64,000 nt of DNA from Myxococcus guangdongensis (GCF_024198255.1 NZ_JAJVKW010000014.1:186001-250000); one strand, 5' to 3'; numbered from the stretch's first letter, positions 33,422 to 42,097 are shown. Notes: generated by a model not told the origin, from the sequence alone. Numbers and translations are program-made.

Positions 33422-33892
33422 TCAGGCTTCGTCGTCCGGTAGGAGCGTGCGCAGCAGTTCGTCATCAGGACCGAGCGGGCGCCAGCCTGCTGGAGGCGGG
33501 GTCGCACGAAGCACCGCTCTGGCCTGCCGAACACGCCCCTTATGCGTTTCTGGGGTGTAGGAGGTCCACGCGCCGAGCGCCAGCGCAACCTCACCACGGG
33601 TTGCGTCGTCCAGGGTGTCTGGCCAGCCCTTGGGGAGGCGCGTGTACAGTTCGCGCACGAACTGCCCACGCACCAATCGCGTGAGCTGTTTGCTCCGCGC
33701 CGCCTCCTCCACCAGCATGCTGAACACCTGCACCCCCGCGATGTCGTCCTTACCTAGTGCCTCGGCCAGCTCGACCAGAGAGGCAGTGGGGCGGGCCTCG
33801 GCAAAAGCCGTGAGCGAGTCGCAACCACGCTCGTGGACGCGCTCATACAGGCGAGCCTTCCAATTCCCCTGCCACGAACGACCATCGGTCAT
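33422..33892 (-). CDS. small cytosolic protein, putative immunity protein
   Basis: 156 residues, no signal peptide or TM segment, largely alpha-helical with many charged residues and several Trp. Its ATG (33890-33892) overlaps the stop of the large lipoprotein gene as ATGA, so the two are translated as a pair. Small size, cytosolic location and strict coupling after a toxin-like gene are what is expected of an immunity protein. No known immunity family was recognised. A general hypothetical role cannot be excluded. Confidence 0.75.
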   Translation of the reverse strand: MTDGRSWQGNWKARLYERVHERGCDSLTAFAEARPTASLVELAEALGKDDIAGVQVFSMLVEEAARSKQLTRLVRGQFVRELYTRLPKGWPDTLDDATRGEVALALGAWTSYTPETHKGRVRQARAVLRATPPPAGWRPLGPDDELLRTLLPDDEA

Positions 33893-35424
33893 CGGCTCGT
33901 CCCCATCGTGAACTTCATCGGGATGTCGTAGCGATTCATGTTCTCCGCGACCTCGCTCAAGATCTCATTTCGCGTCAACATGCGGCCAGCATCAATTTCA
34001 GCTTCGCGCAGTGCCTCCATGATCCGCCTGTTCCATTCACCGGGCCACATGCGCCCCAGCTTCCAGTTCCCGCCGCCGTGAATCGCCTCGTGGTGGGCCT
34101 GTTCCAGCCTCACGCAGAACTGGTCGATGTCCAAGTCGCCCTTGAAGCCGCGCTGCTCGAACCACTCGCGGTGTTCCTTCGGCATGACGTGATGCTTCGG
34201 GGCCTCGGACATGCCCGCGCCCGCCCTGCCCGTCACTCGCATGCCGCGTACCTCGGGGCTGTCCCCCAGCGCCTCTCGCACGCCCTCGGGCAAGTCCTGG
34301 TGTGCCTGGGCCATCATCACCTGCCCACCGTGAATGCGGACCGCAGCGCTCACGACGGGAAGTGAGATGACACCCGCCTGCACCAGCCTTCGCATCATCT
34401 CCACCCACTCGGCGGAGACGACCAGCCGCGAGCCCGCCATGACGCCGCCCGAACTCATCACGAGCCCCACGCCGAGCATCGCGGGCGCGGATGGCGGGGG
34501 CCGGGGCAGTGACATCTTCAGCGTGGAAATCAGGGCCAGCATCTCCATCACCTGCACCGCGACCATGACCTTGCCGCCCTGCTCCATGGCCGAGCGCGCG
34601 TCTCGCTGAATCACGTCGAACTCATGGGTCAACTTCCCCATCAACTCCGGCATCTCGGTCGCCGCCACTTCGATGCGCTCGGAGTCCCTGGACGCCAACT
34701 CCTTCAACGCGGGCTCCATCAAGCCCTGGACGCGATTCAGGTCCACGAACAGCTTCTCAGTGCCGCACATGGGGCAGTCTCGCAGCAGGGCGTCAGCAAG
34801 CTGGAGGAAGTCCACCCAGGTGGCCAACAGCAGGGTTCCGAACATCGCGCCTTGGAGTCGAGGCCCCGCCATGCGCAGGACGCCCAGCTCCATGTCCGAG
34901 TCCTCCACTTCCGACGCGACTTGCGCCAGCGCGGTGGCACTCCGCAGCGCATCTCGTAGCCACGCCAGTTGGTTGGAGCCATGGTCGAGATAGCGCGTGA
35001 AGACACCATCGAGGCTCCGAGTACCGGAAGAGGATGAACGCGAAGCGAGCCGTGAGCGCGTCGCGTCGCTTCTCTCCAGGGTGCGCTTCACTTCGTCAAT
35101 GGCGCCGCGGACCGCTTGACGGGCCGAGGCGGCTTGCGGACCCCCACTTCCGACAGCTCCTGATGCGGTGCCAGGTGCTGCCTGCGTTGCATCGCCTCGA
35201 GGCCCGACATGCCGGATGAAGCGCTGCCCAGCCCCAGAGCCCGAGAGAGAGTGCGGCGGGGAACCAGAGGCATGAGGACGCTCGCCACTCAGCGCGTCCG
35301 CTCTTTCGGGAGAGGTCGCTCCACGAGGCGTGTAGTTCAACGTTCCGCCACGCCCGGGAGCATGGGGAACCGACGCGCATCCCGTGGCAAGGACCACGAC
35401 CAGAAGCAGGGCGTCAGCGCGCAT
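33889..35424 (-). CDS. lipoprotein with C-terminal His-rich nuclease-like domain (SitA-like toxin candidate)
   Basis: 511 residues. Lipobox LATGC (Cys16), a Ser/Gly/Pro-rich low-complexity region (about 20-130), a long helical region (about 130-290) with a CPMC pair, hydrophobic helices (about 300-380), and a C-terminal domain (about 405-500). That domain shows KHHVMPKEHREWF (His411, His412), LEQAHHEAIHGGGNW (His444, His445, His449) and WPGEWNRR. The HH...H...H-W-N layout is that of His-Me-finger (HNH-like) nuclease toxins and of the Myxococcus paralogous lipoprotein family TIGR02269/DUF2380 as I recall it. Its start overlaps the preceding gene by 11 bp and its stop overlaps the next start (ATGA). 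I infer a surface-delivered toxin with the downstream protein as immunity; direct proof is lacking. Confidence 0.78.
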   Translation of the reverse strand: MRADALLLVVVLATGCASVPHAPGRGGTLNYTPRGATSPERADALSGERPHASGSPPHSLSGSGAGQRFIRHVGPRGDATQAAPGTASGAVGSGGPQAASARQAVRGAIDEVKRTLERSDATRSRLASRSSSSGTRSLDGVFTRYLDHGSNQLAWLRDALRSATALAQVASEVEDSDMELGVLRMAGPRLQGAMFGTLLLATWVDFLQLADALLRDCPMCGTEKLFVDLNRVQGLMEPALKELASRDSERIEVAATEMPELMGKLTHEFDVIQRDARSAMEQGGKVMVAVQVMEMLALISTLKMSLPRPPPSAPAMLGVGLVMSSGGVMAGSRLVVSAEWVEMMRRLVQAGVISLPVVSAAVRIHGGQVMMAQAHQDLPEGVREALGDSPEVRGMRVTGRAGAGMSEAPKHHVMPKEHREWFEQRGFKGDLDIDQFCVRLEQAHHEAIHGGGNWKLGRMWPGEWNRRIMEALREAEIDAGRMLTRNEILSEVAENMNRYDIPMKFTMGTSR

Positions 35425-36763
35425 TGTCCACCCCCAGGCCCACCGAGGCGAAGGCCCCAGGTCGCAGCATCCCCTCCGACGTGGGGAACAGCAGCGTGCC
35501 GGCCGTCCCCATCGCGTAGAGCTTCCCGCCGAGGAACCTCCAGCGGACCTCTGCCGCGCCCAGGTAGCGCGCCCCGGGCTTCCCGGCCCCGACGGCGAGC
35601 CCCTTCAACGCGACCTCCAAGGCACGCTCGAAGAGCTGCACCGCCACGCGCCCATCCAGGTCGAAGCGGCCCCAGGAGAACGCCTCCGCGCCCAGCGACG
35701 CCTTCAGGTGCTTGTAGAGCCCGCCGTAGCTGACGGCGTCCCACTCCACGAGGGCTTCCGCGAATGCGGAGTAGCCGTCCGGAAAGCGAGCATCCGCGAG
35801 CGACACGCCGTGGGGGCCCGCCGCCTGGAAGCGCGCCAGCTCGTAGTCCGCGCCGAAGAAGCCTTGCCGGAAGCCGCCATGCTGGCGCCTCTCCTCCAGT
35901 CGCAGGCGCAGGTTGAACCTCTCGGAGAGCGAGTCCACCCCGCCGCCCATGACAGCGCCCCAAGCACCGCCCTCTCCGGGCCGGCCGCCCCACCCCGCGT
36001 TCACGTATGCCTCCATGCCGGGCCGCACCACCCTCACCGCCATGGCATCCAGGTGGGCCAACGTCATCGACGGCGCTGTGCCTCCCGCTCTCCCCCAGTC
36101 GTGGGCGGCGGACACGGCCAACGTGTACCGGCCCCGCTGCTCGGGCTGCCCGAAGAGGATGTGCTCCAGGTCCAGGGAGAACTCCGCGCCCAACAACCGC
36201 GCGCCGAGCACATCCGAGGCGAACGCTTCCGTGTAGAGCGGGCCCAACGTGCCCGTGAAGATGCCCCCGGCCGGGTGGTAGTCGGGGTTCGTACGGTTGG
36301 AGTAGCGACGGACGAGATGGCCGGAGAGGAGTCGGTACTCCTCCAGCGCGCCGAACCAGACACCTACCGGCGCGTCGTCGGAACCCAACTTGAGGCCGCG
36401 AACGAGCTGCCCCCAGTCCGAGAGCGTGTCCCAGTCCTCGCGACGCACGAGGGCCCCGCCGTCGCTCCCGCCCCACAGGCGAAAGCGCACGGGCGCCCCC
36501 AGGTTGACGCCGAACTCGGGGCCACCGTCGAGGATGAACGTGGGCTCCACCTGCACGAAGCCCTCGTCTTCCCCCGCGCCAGCGCGAGGCCGCAACGCGA
36601 ACGACGTGGCTTCCACGCGCGTCAGGTAGTGCCACTTGCGCGTGGGTGGTGCAGCCGAGGCGGTGGCTGATTCTTCCTCCGTGGCGAAAGGCTCCGAGGC
36701 CCCTCCCGTCGCCGGCAACAGCAACAGCAGCGCGGCGGCCAGACAGCTTCGCGTCCTGTGCAT
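35414..36763 (-). CDS. exported beta-barrel-like protein, first gene of toxin-like cassette
   Basis: 449 residues; AGGAGG 7 nt before the ATG at 36763. Signal peptide CLAAALLLLLPATGGASEP, with no lipobox cysteine. The mature part alternates polar and aromatic/hydrophobic residues in many short strands (RWRFLGGKLYAMGTAG, FASVGLGVDN), which suggests an outer-membrane beta-barrel. The stop overlaps the lipoprotein start by 11 bp, so expression is coupled. By position it corresponds to the accessory first gene of sitBAI-type operons, but SitB is a lipoprotein, so the similarity is of layout only. Confidence 0.72.
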   Translation of the reverse strand: MHRTRSCLAAALLLLLPATGGASEPFATEEESATASAAPPTRKWHYLTRVEATSFALRPRAGAGEDEGFVQVEPTFILDGGPEFGVNLGAPVRFRLWGGSDGGALVRREDWDTLSDWGQLVRGLKLGSDDAPVGVWFGALEEYRLLSGHLVRRYSNRTNPDYHPAGGIFTGTLGPLYTEAFASDVLGARLLGAEFSLDLEHILFGQPEQRGRYTLAVSAAHDWGRAGGTAPSMTLAHLDAMAVRVVRPGMEAYVNAGWGGRPGEGGAWGAVMGGGVDSLSERFNLRLRLEERRQHGGFRQGFFGADYELARFQAAGPHGVSLADARFPDGYSAFAEALVEWDAVSYGGLYKHLKASLGAEAFSWGRFDLDGRVAVQLFERALEVALKGLAVGAGKPGARYLGAAEVRWRFLGGKLYAMGTAGTLLFPTSEGMLRPGAFASVGLGVDNAR

Positions 36764-37286
36764 ACACGCCTCCTGTGCGCGCCCCGGGATGAGGCACGAA
36801 GAACACACGCCTCCCAGTCGGCTCGAGCGACTCGCGCCGGGCCGGTGGTGGCTCCACGGTGGTGAAGGAAAGAGGTGCCGCCGCTACGCGGTCGGCGGCT
36901 TCGTCAAGGACTCGCAGGAGGCGTCGCCGTGGGTGAACAGGACAGCGCTCCCGGCGGGCCGAGAATCAGACGGATTGGACATGGGCTGGACGCTCCGAGT
37001 GCCAGCGCAACAGGGGTCGCGCAAAGGCAGACTCAAGGTACTACCAGCCCTTCCAAACCTGAACGACGTGACAGGTCCAAAAAGCCGAATCACTACCGAC
37101 CAAGGACAACACACACTGGAATAGTCCAGCCGTCTGGAAGCTGGGCCTCCGTGTAGCGCCTCCAGCCCGGCATGTGAGCAGAGGCCCGTCCCCATGAGGG
37201 GATTGAGCCCCTTCAAGTCGATGCGGCGTCAATCGAAACCGCCCCCGGCCACGGGAGGCCGGAGGCGGGCAGGTGACACACCGCGA
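36764..37286. other. 523-bp region without a convincing gene
   Basis: Noticeably less GC-rich than its surroundings, especially 37040-37130. The proximal part must hold the promoter of the minus-strand cassette. Near 37188-37207 is a short palindromic element (GTCCCCATGAGGGGATTGAG). Open frames on both strands lack ribosome binding sites and protein-like composition. It may be a relic of an insertion boundary. Confidence 0.45.
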
Positions 37287-38189
37287 TTACGGGACGGCGT
37301 TCACGTCCACGTCAATCACCCGAGGCTCCTCGGTGTGGGTGTCCGTGGTGATGGAGGGCAGCGAGGCGTTGACCTGCAGCGTCAGCGCCCAGGTGCCGTC
37401 GGTGAGCTGGCGCGGCACGTACTTCCAGTTGAGCCGCACGCGGCCCGTCGTCAGGCCCTCGGCCACGAGCGCCTCGGTGGCCTTGCGCTCGATTTCCGTC
37501 GTGCTCAGACGGGTGCGCAGCAGGTGCCCCTCACGCGCCAGCGCCGGCCAGCGGATGAGCGCGCGCTGGAAGCCACCATCCACGCCGTGCGTCACCACCG
37601 CGCGGTGCCCCTGCACGCGGATGCCATTGATGGCGCGCAGCACGAACGTCTTGTAGCGGTGGAGCTCCGCGGGCGCGACCTCCCCCACCTCCTCGTTCTG
37701 GAGGAAGGACTGCACCTGGCGAATCTCGCCAATCTCCGCGGAGGGGACGCCCCAGCGCTGCAGCCGCGCCACGGCGTTGCGCTGCAACACCCCGGGCTCC
37801 TGCGGCGTCGCGGGGCCGCTCTCCACCTTGTTCACCACCAGCACGCGGCCGGACGAGCTGTCCCGCTCGTACCGCCACGTCTGCGATTCCAAATCGCGGC
37901 GCGCCCCCAGCTCCTCCGCCACGGTGAAGGGCTCGGTGGTGCCGATGAGCCCGCGCTGGACGATGGCCTCGTTGAAGGCCGAGGCCGGGAGCAGCTGGGT
38001 GGGAATCCCGCCCGAGGGCGGCGTGGCGAGGCCGGTGGAGTCGAAGGAGAAGCTGACGGCGGTCGCCGCCTGGCTCACCTGCGCGGGGGCCATGTCCTGG
38101 CCCTCCTCCGCCAGGGGCGCCGCGTTGTCGCAGCCGAGCAGGGCGGTGAGAGGAAGGGCCGTCAGGAATCGGATGAGTTGGGTCTTCAT
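37287..38189 (-). CDS. lipoprotein, propeptide-like, partner of DUF6345 protein
   Basis: 300 residues; lipobox LLGC (Cys20). Residues about 160-215 (HRYKTFVLRAINGIRVQGHRAV..., then GGFQRALIRWPAL) have the INGI-x-V-x-G pattern of protease propeptide/FTP-PepSY-like regions, and the C-terminus (VRLNWKYVPRQ...TWALTLQVNASLP) fits the same type of fold. It follows the clan-CD protease-like gene on the same strand with 42 bp between, so the two are likely one operon. I infer an inhibitor or chaperone that tethers the partner at the membrane. Confidence 0.72.
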   Translation of the reverse strand: MKTQLIRFLTALPLTALLGCDNAAPLAEEGQDMAPAQVSQAATAVSFSFDSTGLATPPSGGIPTQLLPASAFNEAIVQRGLIGTTEPFTVAEELGARRDLESQTWRYERDSSSGRVLVVNKVESGPATPQEPGVLQRNAVARLQRWGVPSAEIGEIRQVQSFLQNEEVGEVAPAELHRYKTFVLRAINGIRVQGHRAVVTHGVDGGFQRALIRWPALAREGHLLRTRLSTTEIERKATEALVAEGLTTGRVRLNWKYVPRQLTDGTWALTLQVNASLPSITTDTHTEEPRVIDVDVNAVP

Positions 38190-38231
38190 GATTTCGATGT
38201 CCGAAAAGAAAGGGTGGGGAGTGAGGAAGGC

Positions 38232-39098
38232 TCAGGGCAGCTTGCGACCGTTGTCCGGGTTGCAACCGCTCACGTAGAAGTAGGTGGAGCCCGTCTTGTT
38301 GCCGGTGTTCTTGCGGTCCCTCCACCCACCCGCCTCGTACATGCTCTTGCGCTTCGCCTTCGTGTCACCGAAGACGATGGAGACCGGGCAGTCGTCATAG
38401 AAGAGGCCCCAGTCGTAGGCCTCATCAATCCAGTTCTCGCCCACGCCGTCGTTCCGCGAGCCCTCCAGGTAGTCCTCGAGGTAGTCCTTCACGAAGCCAC
38501 CGCACGACGAGTCACCGTGGAAGGCGTTCCAGACGCTGAAGCCGCTGGTGGCCGTCACCAGTTGCTGGCGGTAGCCGCCCTTCTCCCAGACCTCGATGTT
38601 GCCGGACTGGCAGGCCTTGATGACGGCGATGTCCAGCTTGCCGTTGCCCAGCCGCATGTGCTCGTTCGTGCGCGCCGAGCAGGAGGGGCTGCTGCTGCCC
38701 ATGACGAGCGAGCTGCGGGGCGTGCTCTCGTTGTGGCTGCCGTGCGTGTGGATGAAGATGACGTCCGCGTCGTCCACGCCCGCGTTGAGGGCGGCGTCGT
38801 TGGACTCGCCCACCGCGCCCTTGGCCGGGTCCGTCCAGAGGTCCCGCGTCACGTTCATGTTGGTGAGCGTGCGAACGTCGGACCAGAGGCCCAGGTTGCG
38901 CAGCGACGTGAAGTAGCTGGCGAACGCCGACGCCGTCTGGGTGTGCACGGAGTGCGACGAGCCCGAGCACTGTCCGGAGCCGCCGAAGTTGGCGACGCCG
39001 TAGGCATGCGCCTCGTTCGCCACCGCCGCCGCCGGCAGCATCAGGGCGCCCGCGAGCGCGCCTGCCAGCCACTGCTTGTCTTGAGTCCGAATCTTCAT
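38232..39098 (-). CDS. DUF6345 family secreted protein, caspase/gingipain-like His-Cys dyad
   Basis: 288 residues; ATG at 39098 opens a signal peptide ending in ANEAHA. The core reads DADVIFIHTHGSHNES (His119-Gly120) and KLDIAVIKACQSGN (Ala162-Cys163): hydrophobic strand-x-H-G and hydrophobic strand-A-C, the hallmark of clan-CD cysteine peptidases (caspases, gingipains). SIVFGDTKAKRKSMY and the C-terminal SGCNPDNGRKLP follow. This matches DUF6345 as I recall. Exported; probable protease, possibly controlled by the lipoprotein encoded next to it. Substrate unknown. Confidence 0.8.
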   Translation of the reverse strand: MKIRTQDKQWLAGALAGALMLPAAAVANEAHAYGVANFGGSGQCSGSSHSVHTQTASAFASYFTSLRNLGLWSDVRTLTNMNVTRDLWTDPAKGAVGESNDAALNAGVDDADVIFIHTHGSHNESTPRSSLVMGSSSPSCSARTNEHMRLGNGKLDIAVIKACQSGNIEVWEKGGYRQQLVTATSGFSVWNAFHGDSSCGGFVKDYLEDYLEGSRNDGVGENWIDEAYDWGLFYDDCPVSIVFGDTKAKRKSMYEAGGWRDRKNTGNKTGSTYFYVSGCNPDNGRKLP

Positions 39099-39263
39099 GG
39101 TCCAGGTCCCCCTCGAAAGAGGGCGTGCCCACATGGCACGCCGGGGACGGGAAGGAGCGTGAGGCGCTCCGTTTCCCGGCCTCGGCAACCTGAACGGACC
39201 TGGGTTCGGATATTCCCGGTCGTCTTTTTCCGGAGGATTCGGAAGTCGCCCGCGGGGCCGGGC

Positions 39264-39944
39264 TCAGCCCGTCACGGCGCGGGAGCGCTTGAGGACTCGG
39301 GCCACGACGTCGAGGAACTCGTTGCTCGCCTCGGCCAGGTCCACGGCGCGCGCGTCCACCCAGCCCTGCAGGGAGTTGTAGCCCATGACCGCGGGGATGG
39401 CGACGAGCAGGCCGAAGGCCGTCGTCACCAGCGCCTCGGAAATGCCGGTGGAGATGTTCCCGATGCCGCCCGCGCCCGCCTCGCCCATCTGTTGGAACGC
39501 GGTGACGATGCCCATCGTCGTCCCGAGCAACCCCACGAAGGGCGCGGTGGAGGCCACCGTCGCCAGCTGCCCCAGGCCGCGCTTCATGCTCTGCACCTCG
39601 CGCTGCGCCTGCCGCTCCAGGTTCCGGGCGACGGACTCCATGACTTCGTTGCGGTCGTCATCGGAGGCGGTGCGATAGGCCGTCAGGCCGGCGCGGATGG
39701 TGCGGCCGAGGTAACCCACGTCGGGCCCCAGCTTGACGTGGGCGGCGGCGTCGAAGTCACCGTTGGAGAGCAACGTGGCCAATTCCGTGGCGAACCTGCG
39801 TGAGTTGCGACGCGCGGCCCGGAAGACCAGCGCACGCTCGGCGAGGATGACCAATGACAGCACGGACATCACGCCCATCACGATGACGATGAGCTTCGCG
39901 AAGGGGCCCATGTGGCCCCACAAACCAATGAGGGTGAAGTTCAT
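39264..39944 (-). CDS. MotA/TolQ/ExbB proton channel family protein
   Basis: 226 residues, three TM helices (about 15-37, 130-155 and 170-195). STAPFVGLLGTTMGIVTAFQQM and GISEALVTTAFGLLVAIPAVMGYN are the ExbB/TolQ signatures. Such proteins form the proton-driven stator that powers TonB- or TolA-type transport across the envelope. No exbD/tolR or tonB gene is adjacent, so its partner must be elsewhere. The kinase at 50349 carries a TonB-type C-terminal domain, but nothing links the two directly. Confidence 0.92.
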   Translation of the reverse strand: MNFTLIGLWGHMGPFAKLIVIVMGVMSVLSLVILAERALVFRAARRNSRRFATELATLLSNGDFDAAAHVKLGPDVGYLGRTIRAGLTAYRTASDDDRNEVMESVARNLERQAQREVQSMKRGLGQLATVASTAPFVGLLGTTMGIVTAFQQMGEAGAGGIGNISTGISEALVTTAFGLLVAIPAVMGYNSLQGWVDARAVDLAEASNEFLDVVARVLKRSRAVTG

Positions 39945-40388
39945 GGTGGTTCAGGACGCGCCTCCTCGCGCGTTGGCCCCGCGATGGAGCCACTGGGGGA
40001 ACGACGACTCGAGCACTCGCGAATCAAGGTACGCGGCGCGGACGGAGCCAGGGCATGGCCGCCTCCACGAGACGGTCATCGTTGCGTCATGGCGGCGGAG
40101 GAATGACTTCCATGCCGACGCGCGTCAGGGACGCATCCCTCCCGGAGGGTCAGGTGCCCGACACCCGCGCGCAGGATGACCCGCCACGGTGGACACCGTG
40201 CGTCGGGAGATAACTGAAGGACGGTTCAGGTTGGTGTGACGATGTCGGGACATCCGCCGGGCATCTTCTCGCACGTTGAGAACCACCCCTTGGCGAAACA
40301 TGGGCCTTAACAAGACGCTCGGACTGAAGTTAGTTGAATGCCGTGCGCGGCATGTCGCCGCGAGCCGCGACGGACGAACGTGCAAGCG
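39945..40388. other. 444-bp divergent intergenic region
   Basis: Lies between exbB-like (minus) and the glycosyltransferase (plus). It contains the palindrome GATGTC-GG-GACATC (40241-40254) and the hairpin ATGCCG-TGCG-CGGCAT (40338-40353), 35 nt before the glycosyltransferase start. The segment 40280-40335 is AT-richer and likely holds its promoter. No gene seen. Confidence 0.5.
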
Positions 40389-41483
40389 ATGTCGGCGCCC
40401 CCACGCATTGCATTCGCCATCGAGACGACGCTCGGCAACGCCGTCTTCCTGCAGAACCTCAAGAGCGCCATGGCCGCGCGCACCGACATCACGCCGGTGT
40501 GGTTGCCCATCGACGAGCACGCGGATGACCTCTGGGAAGAGCTCCCGCTCGTCCGCTCGCGCCTGTCGCTGCGAGGAGGGCTGAGGACGCGCTCGGCGTT
40601 GAATCAGGCGCTCGCGCAGGCTCCGGTGCAGGCCGCCGTCGTCCACACGCAGCGCATGGCGCACCTGGCGCACGACTTCATGGGGCGGGTGCCCAGCGTC
40701 GTCTCCACGGACGCCACGCCGAGCGGCCTGGAGGACTATCTCCGGTACTACGGCCTGCGCTCGCAGCACGGCGGCTGGGTGGGCAAGGCGAAGAACGCGC
40801 TGCACCGCCGCACCTACTCCATCGCGAAGGGCATGTTGTCCTTCTCGGAGTTCACCAAGCGCTCGCTGGTGGAGGAGTACGGCGTCCCGCGCTCCCGCGT
40901 GCACGTCGTCTGGCCCAGCGTCGACACCCGGCTGTGGCGTCCGGCCCCGGAGCGCAAGTCACGGGACGGCGTGGTGCGGCTGCTCTTCGTCGGCGGGGAT
41001 CTGGGCCGCAAGGGCGGACACCTGCTCCTGCGCTGGGCCCGGGAGACGCGGCTGAGGAACTGGCGGCTGGACCTGGTGACCTCCGACACCTTCGAGGCGC
41101 CGCCCGGCGTCCGCGTTCACACTGGCGTCAGGCCCAACTCGCCGGAGCTGATTGGACTGGCGCAGGCGGCAGACCTGTTCGTGTTGCCCACGATGGCGGA
41201 CATGTCCTCCTGGGCCATCGCGGAGGCGAAGGCCGCGGGCCTCGCGGTGGTGGCCACACCCGTCGGCGGCGTGGGCGAGCTGGTGCGGGACGGCGTGGAC
41301 GGGCGGCTCGTCACCGCGGGCGACTACCCGGCGCTCGCGCGCACCCTCGACTCGCTCGTGTCGAGCCCCGACACCTTGCGCGACATGGGCCAGGAGGCCC
41401 GCCGCATGGCCGAGGAGCGCATGGACCTGCATGCGACGTGCGACCAGATGCTCGCCTTCATCCGGGGCGTCACGGGCGTCTGA
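40389..41483 (+). CDS. glycosyltransferase family 4 protein
   Basis: 364 residues, GT-B fold. RIAFAIETTLGNAVFLQNL opens the acceptor domain. LLFVGGDLGRKGGHLLLRW starts the C-terminal nucleotide-sugar domain, and LPTMADMSSWAIAEAKAAGLAVVATPVGGVGELV holds the E-x7-E region with the usual GT4 pattern. Cytosolic; transfers a sugar to a polysaccharide, lipid or natural product acceptor that cannot be named. ATG at 40389 begins the conserved domain, and the longer frame upstream has no ribosome binding site. It stands alone, convergent with the next gene (5 bp between stops). Confidence 0.9.
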   Translation: MSAPPRIAFAIETTLGNAVFLQNLKSAMAARTDITPVWLPIDEHADDLWEELPLVRSRLSLRGGLRTRSALNQALAQAPVQAAVVHTQRMAHLAHDFMGRVPSVVSTDATPSGLEDYLRYYGLRSQHGGWVGKAKNALHRRTYSIAKGMLSFSEFTKRSLVEEYGVPRSRVHVVWPSVDTRLWRPAPERKSRDGVVRLLFVGGDLGRKGGHLLLRWARETRLRNWRLDLVTSDTFEAPPGVRVHTGVRPNSPELIGLAQAADLFVLPTMADMSSWAIAEAKAAGLAVVATPVGGVGELVRDGVDGRLVTAGDYPALARTLDSLVSSPDTLRDMGQEARRMAEERMDLHATCDQMLAFIRGVTGV

Positions 41484-41488
41484 GGTCG

Positions 41489-42097
41489 CTAGTCGTCGTC
41501 ATCGTCACCGTCATCGTCGTCGACCTTGGCCAGGACGACGTCGTACAGGCGCTCCTCGCCCTCGCGGACGCAGACCTGCTCCTCCTTCTTCGCGTGCTGC
41601 TTCGCGTCGACCTCCACCGCATAGCAGCCCGCGGGCAGGGGCCCGACGCGCACCTCGCCCGTCGACGGGTCCACCGGCAGGTCATCGAAGGGCGTGCCAT
41701 CCACCTCCACCTCGCCCTCCTCGGGCACGTTGCCGTCATCCCCCCGCAGCCTCACGGTGATGAAGGCGCCCGGCGGCGCGTCGATGTCCCCCACGTCGAT
41801 GACGCGAGCCCCCTGCGGCACCGCCCGCACCCGGGCCGCCCGCGTCCGAGAGGCCATCACGAATAGCTCCACCGTCCTGGCCGGCACGCCCTCCAGCTCG
41901 AAGCGCCCGTCCGACGACACGCGGGTCATCAGCTCGGACTCACCGAACACGCCCACCCACGCCACGTCCACGTCGGCGCCGAGGATGCGCCCGCGCACGG
42001 AGCCCTCCCCCAGTTGTCCGTTGTTGAAGCCGCCGCAGGCCCCCGCGAGGACCAGGGCGAGCATCGACAGGAGCCACGGCTGTCCAGGCGCACGCAT
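41489..42097 (-). CDS. lipoprotein with carboxypeptidase-regulatory-like fold and poly-Asp tail
   Basis: 202 residues; the start overlaps the caspase gene stop as TGATG. Lipobox AGAC (Cys21). Residues about 35-125 look like a CarboxypepD-regulatory/Ig-like beta sandwich (VRGRILGADV, VSSDGRFELEGVPARTVEL). A second small beta unit follows, and the protein ends in an acidic tail (VDDDDGDDDDD). Last gene of the sigma/anti-sigma/caspase operon. Its acidic tail echoes that of the lipoprotein at 45433. Possible divalent-cation binding is an inference. Confidence 0.8.
   Translation of the reverse strand: MRAPGQPWLLSMLALVLAGACGGFNNGQLGEGSVRGRILGADVDVAWVGVFGESELMTRVSSDGRFELEGVPARTVELFVMASRTRAARVRAVPQGARVIDVGDIDAPPGAFITVRLRGDDGNVPEEGEVEVDGTPFDDLPVDPSTGEVRVGPLPAGCYAVEVDAKQHAKKEEQVCVREGEERLYDVVLAKVDDDDGDDDDD

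Noticed and set aside
36884..37216. 110-codon minus-strand ORF in the gap upstream of the toxin-like cassette
   Set aside because: No ribosome binding site, no recognisable signal or domain, and a composition typical of non-coding DNA.
37188..37240. CRISPR-repeat-like element (GTCCCCATGAGGGGATTGAG followed by a second segment ending TCAATCGAAACC)
   Set aside because: It occurs once only, with no regular spacing, spacers or cas genes. Kept only as a note on an AT-richer intergenic region.
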